This document shows positions 61,846 through 64,000 of a DNA stretch of 64,000 bases, piece after piece. The translations under genes were made by a program, and so were the position numbers. The notes beneath the pieces are model-generated. The model did not search any database. It worked only from the letters and a program-made list of their open reading frames with translations, and was not told where the DNA came from. The first letter of the stretch is position 1. Every line of letters starts with the position of its first letter. This DNA is from Granulicella sp. S156 (GTDB taxonomy: Bacteria; Acidobacteriota; Terriglobia; Terriglobales; Acidobacteriaceae): assembly GCF_009766105.1 (NCBI RefSeq), contig NZ_LMUH01000009.1, forward strand, positions 1 to 64,000. The letters run 5' to 3'.

Positions 61846-62127
61846 AGAGGGAACGATGCCTGTCTAGCCCCAAAATCTATCCCCTGGGATATCTGCAACC
61901 TGCAGCTCGCTCCCTGCCACTCCTTCCTTGTGGCTGAAGCTTCCCCACAAAACAAGACCTTTAGCTAACTTCCAGGAAGCCATTGGGACGATACCCTCCC
62001 TGCCCCCTCAACAAATCTTGTTGACTTTCGCGATCATTACGGATACTTTCTTGTTCCATCTACAGAAGATTCTTTTTATGTGTTTTTCAACCGTATTGTT
62101 TCCTCTGCATTATCCAGGAGATTGACC

Positions 62128-64000
62128 ATGCCCAGCCGTGCTTCCCTGCAGTCGATGTGTGCCCTTTCCCGCAAGATCAAAAATACCTCCTCGGTTTTAG
62201 CGGAACAGCACAGAGACGGCAGACGGGGTGCGATTGCCATCGTGGCGGCTTTCCTGTGTCTCGCCGGCACATCCATGCCGGCGCAGACCGCATCCTTCAG
62301 CGGCGGGCAGAGTACGGTGGGCAGTGGCTTGAGCGTTCCCCTCGGCATAGCGGTGGATGCGGCTGGGAATATATACATCGCGGACTCCGCCAACGGCCGC
62401 GTCTTGAAAGAGACTCTCTCCGCGGGCAGCTTTATCCAGAGTGCCGTGGCCAGCGGCTTGAACAACCCCTATGGCGTAGCCGTGGATGGGGCTGGCAATG
62501 TGTACATCGCCGACACGAACAACAACCGTGTGCTGGAGGAGACACCCTCTGCAAGCGGCTATACCCAGAGCATTATCATCACCGGCCTGAACGCTCCCCG
62601 CGGCCTGGCAGTCGATACAAGCGGAGATGTGTACATCGCCGACACCGCTAACAACCGTGTGCTGAAAGAGATGCTGTCTGCAGGCAGCTATACGCAGACC
62701 CCCGTGGTCTCCGGAACCTCGTACACTCCCGTCGCTGTGTCGGTCGATGCAAGCGGAGATGTCTATATCCTGGGCGACCAGAATCTCATCTTGAAGGAGA
62801 CTCTCTCAACGGGTAGCTATACCGAAAGCACCGTCTCCGCCACCGGCCTCGTGGCTCCTGCTGGCATAGCCGTGGATGCGAGTGGAAATGTCTACGTCAC
62901 GGACTACAGTGCAAACGTGGTCCTCAAGGAAACACTATCAGCGGGCACCTACACCCAGAGCACGCTGATAGGTAGCGGACTATCCAACCCCTATGGCGTA
63001 GCCGTGGACGGGAGCGGAGATGTGTACATCGCAGACTCCCAGCACAACCGTGTGGTGTGGCTCCAGACGGCCGCGGAGAACTTTGGCATTCAGGCCATCG
63101 GAAGTAAGAGCCAGGTAATCTCAACCAGCTTCACCTTCATCACGGGAGGCACGATCGGCACTCCCGCTGTGTTGACGCAGGGCAAAGCAAACCTCGACTT
63201 CGCAGATGCTGGAACCGGAACCTGCACGACGAATGGAACGTCCTACACCTACGCTGCGGGGGATAGCTGCACGGTCAACCTGACCTTTACGCCCACCTAT
63301 GCGGGAGGCAGAAGCGGCGCCATCGAGTTACTCAACAACTCAGGAACCGTGATTGCAACGGGCTACATCTACGGCACCGGTTCAGGCCCACAGATCACCT
63401 ACTCCCCAGGCACGCAAAGCACCGTGGCCGGTAGCGGCCTGAGTCATCTCATGAACATAGCGGTCGATGGAAGCGGGAATCTCTACTTTGTAGATATCGG
63501 CAACAACCGTGTTCTGAAGGAGACACTCTCAGGAGGCACCTACACACAAAGCACGGTGGCTACCGGACTAAGTGCTCCTCTGGGTATCGCGGTAGATGGC
63601 GCTGGAAATGTCTACATCGCCGATTCCAGTAATGGTCGCGTGTTGGAAGAGACCCCGTCAGGCAGCACCTACACGCAGAGGGCCATCGTAGCCAGCAGTC
63701 TGTACGATCCCTATGCTGTAGCCGTAGATGGAAGCGGTAACGTCTACATTGCCGATACCTACAACGCCCGCGTGCTCAAAGAGACGCCTTCTGCAACTGG
63801 CTACATCCAGAGCACCATAGGCACCGGGTTGGGCTATCCGCGCGGCGTAGCGGTGGATGTCAGTGGAAATGTGTACATCGCCGATAGCAGCAACCAACGT
63901 GTGCTCAAGGAGACGCCTTCCGCTGCCGGCTATACGCAGAGCATCGTTCTCTCTGGAACCTCCTACAATCCCAACGGTATAGCGGTGGATGCCAACGGCA
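62128..64000 (+). CDS. Large secreted NHL-repeat protein, cut by window end
   Basis: The frame from the ATG at 62128 (AGGAG seven nt upstream) stays open to the window edge, at least 624 residues. A long N-terminus leads to a signal-like segment (GAIAIVAAFLCLAGTSMPAQ). Six repeats of the type GIAVDAAGNIYIADSANGRVLKET form a first beta-propeller region. An intervening Ig-like domain follows (about residues 312-412; AVLTQGKANLDFADAGTGTC, SCTVNLTFTPTYAGGRSGAI), with features of choice-of-anchor-type domains. At least four further NHL repeats follow. It is a paralogue of the 3.1-kb protein and is longer. No catalytic motif is visible; surface binding or scaffold function is inferred. Confidence 0.88.
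   Translation, partial: MPSRASLQSMCALSRKIKNTSSVLAEQHRDGRRGAIAIVAAFLCLAGTSMPAQTASFSGGQSTVGSGLSVPLGIAVDAAGNIYIADSANGRVLKETLSAGSFIQSAVASGLNNPYGVAVDGAGNVYIADTNNNRVLEETPSASGYTQSIIITGLNAPRGLAVDTSGDVYIADTANNRVLKEMLSAGSYTQTPVVSGTSYTPVAVSVDASGDVYILGDQNLILKETLSTGSYTESTVSATGLVAPAGIAVDASGNVYVTDYSANVVLKETLSAGTYTQSTLIGSGLSNPYGVAVDGSGDVYIADSQHNRVVWLQTAAENFGIQAIGSKSQVISTSFTFITGGTIGTPAVLTQGKANLDFADAGTGTCTTNGTSYTYAAGDSCTVNLTFTPTYAGGRSGAIELLNNSGTVIATGYIYGTGSGPQITYSPGTQSTVAGSGLSHLMNIAVDGSGNLYFVDIGNNRVLKETLSGGTYTQSTVATGLSAPLGIAVDGAGNVYIADSSNGRVLEETPSGSTYTQRAIVASSLYDPYAVAVDGSGNVYIADTYNARVLKETPSATGYIQSTIGTGLGYPRGVAVDVSGNVYIADSSNQRVLKETPSAAGYTQSIVLSGTSYNPNGIAVDANG

Larger units (their letters stand above)
61594..62127. 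other. Intergenic region with terminator and repeats
   Basis: No coding frame is supported before 62128. The region holds the terminator hairpin (61621-61659), the GGTTGTCATTCCGAGTGAAA repeat (about 61690-61735), a CTAA-TGCG-TTAG palindrome near 61757, and two hairpins with a GGCT-TC-AGCC core (61792-61811 and 61832-61845). An AT-rich tract near 62030-62100 probably contains the promoter of the NHL gene. Confidence 0.55.

Overview
The window looks like a chromosomal segment of an Acidobacteriota bacterium of the Terriglobia type (Granulicella, Terriglobus and Edaphobacter relatives). That placement is an inference. It rests on a high G+C base composition, a large Oar-like TonB-dependent receptor with an N-terminal carboxypeptidase-regulatory domain, PadR genes beside permease-prefix-like membrane proteins, NHL-repeat secreted proteins, Tat-exported sugar-active enzymes, DUF2264, and many short intergenic hairpin repeats. 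LpxC indicates a lipid A-bearing outer membrane. No rRNA, tRNA, CRISPR array or complete insertion sequence was seen.

Layout. 0.4-6.8 kb: sugar-phosphate mutarotase, Maf, a VapBC-like toxin-antitoxin pair with a palindromic operator, an NHL-repeat secreted protein, a GT2 glycosyltransferase and a PHP-family hydrolase. 7-11 kb: a DUF3592-like membrane protein, an asparaginase/HhH-GPD pair, and PadR with a membrane partner. 11-18.3 kb: the 1186-residue TonB-type receptor, an unknown membrane protein and an unusual alpha/beta-hydrolase fusion. 18.7-20.1 kb: a DUF2089/SHOCT-like operon. 20.1-30.6 kb: GH2 glycosidase, M20 peptidase, LpxC-FolK, an FAD oxidoreductase, an MBL hydrolase with DoxX, and a divergent MocR regulator. 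30.8-46.2 kb: ClpB, a YoaK-like protein, an alginate-lyase-like enzyme, gamma-glutamyltransferase, PlsC, FolC, a methyltransferase, AccD, a nucleotide pyrophosphatase, a TIM-barrel isomerase and AsnS. 46.2-48.3 kb: an accessory island. 48.4-61.6 kb: AraC, cytochrome P460 genes, DinB, a luciferase-like oxidoreductase with divergent MarR, YchF, Ddl, DUF2264, threonine ammonia-lyase, and LacI with a GH27 alpha-galactosidase. 62.1 kb to the end: a second NHL-repeat protein, cut by the window edge.

The most interesting locus is at 46.2-47.7 kb. A free-standing, lower-GC reverse transcriptase (YIDD active site, group II-intron-like thumb) directly follows a compact, highly foldable non-coding segment closed by a perfect 9-bp inverted repeat. 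The segment has two GNRA-capped hairpins and a competing alternative pairing. No intron boundaries, maturase/endonuclease domain, DGR accessory genes or retron-specific RT motifs are visible. It resembles the layout of RNA-templated RT defence or domesticated RT systems without matching one I can name. Just downstream is an orphan VapB-type antitoxin whose toxin has decayed to 16 codons.

A second theme is the density of short intergenic palindromic repeats. At least five families recur, often at gene 3' ends, and some supply the stop codon of the neighbouring gene.
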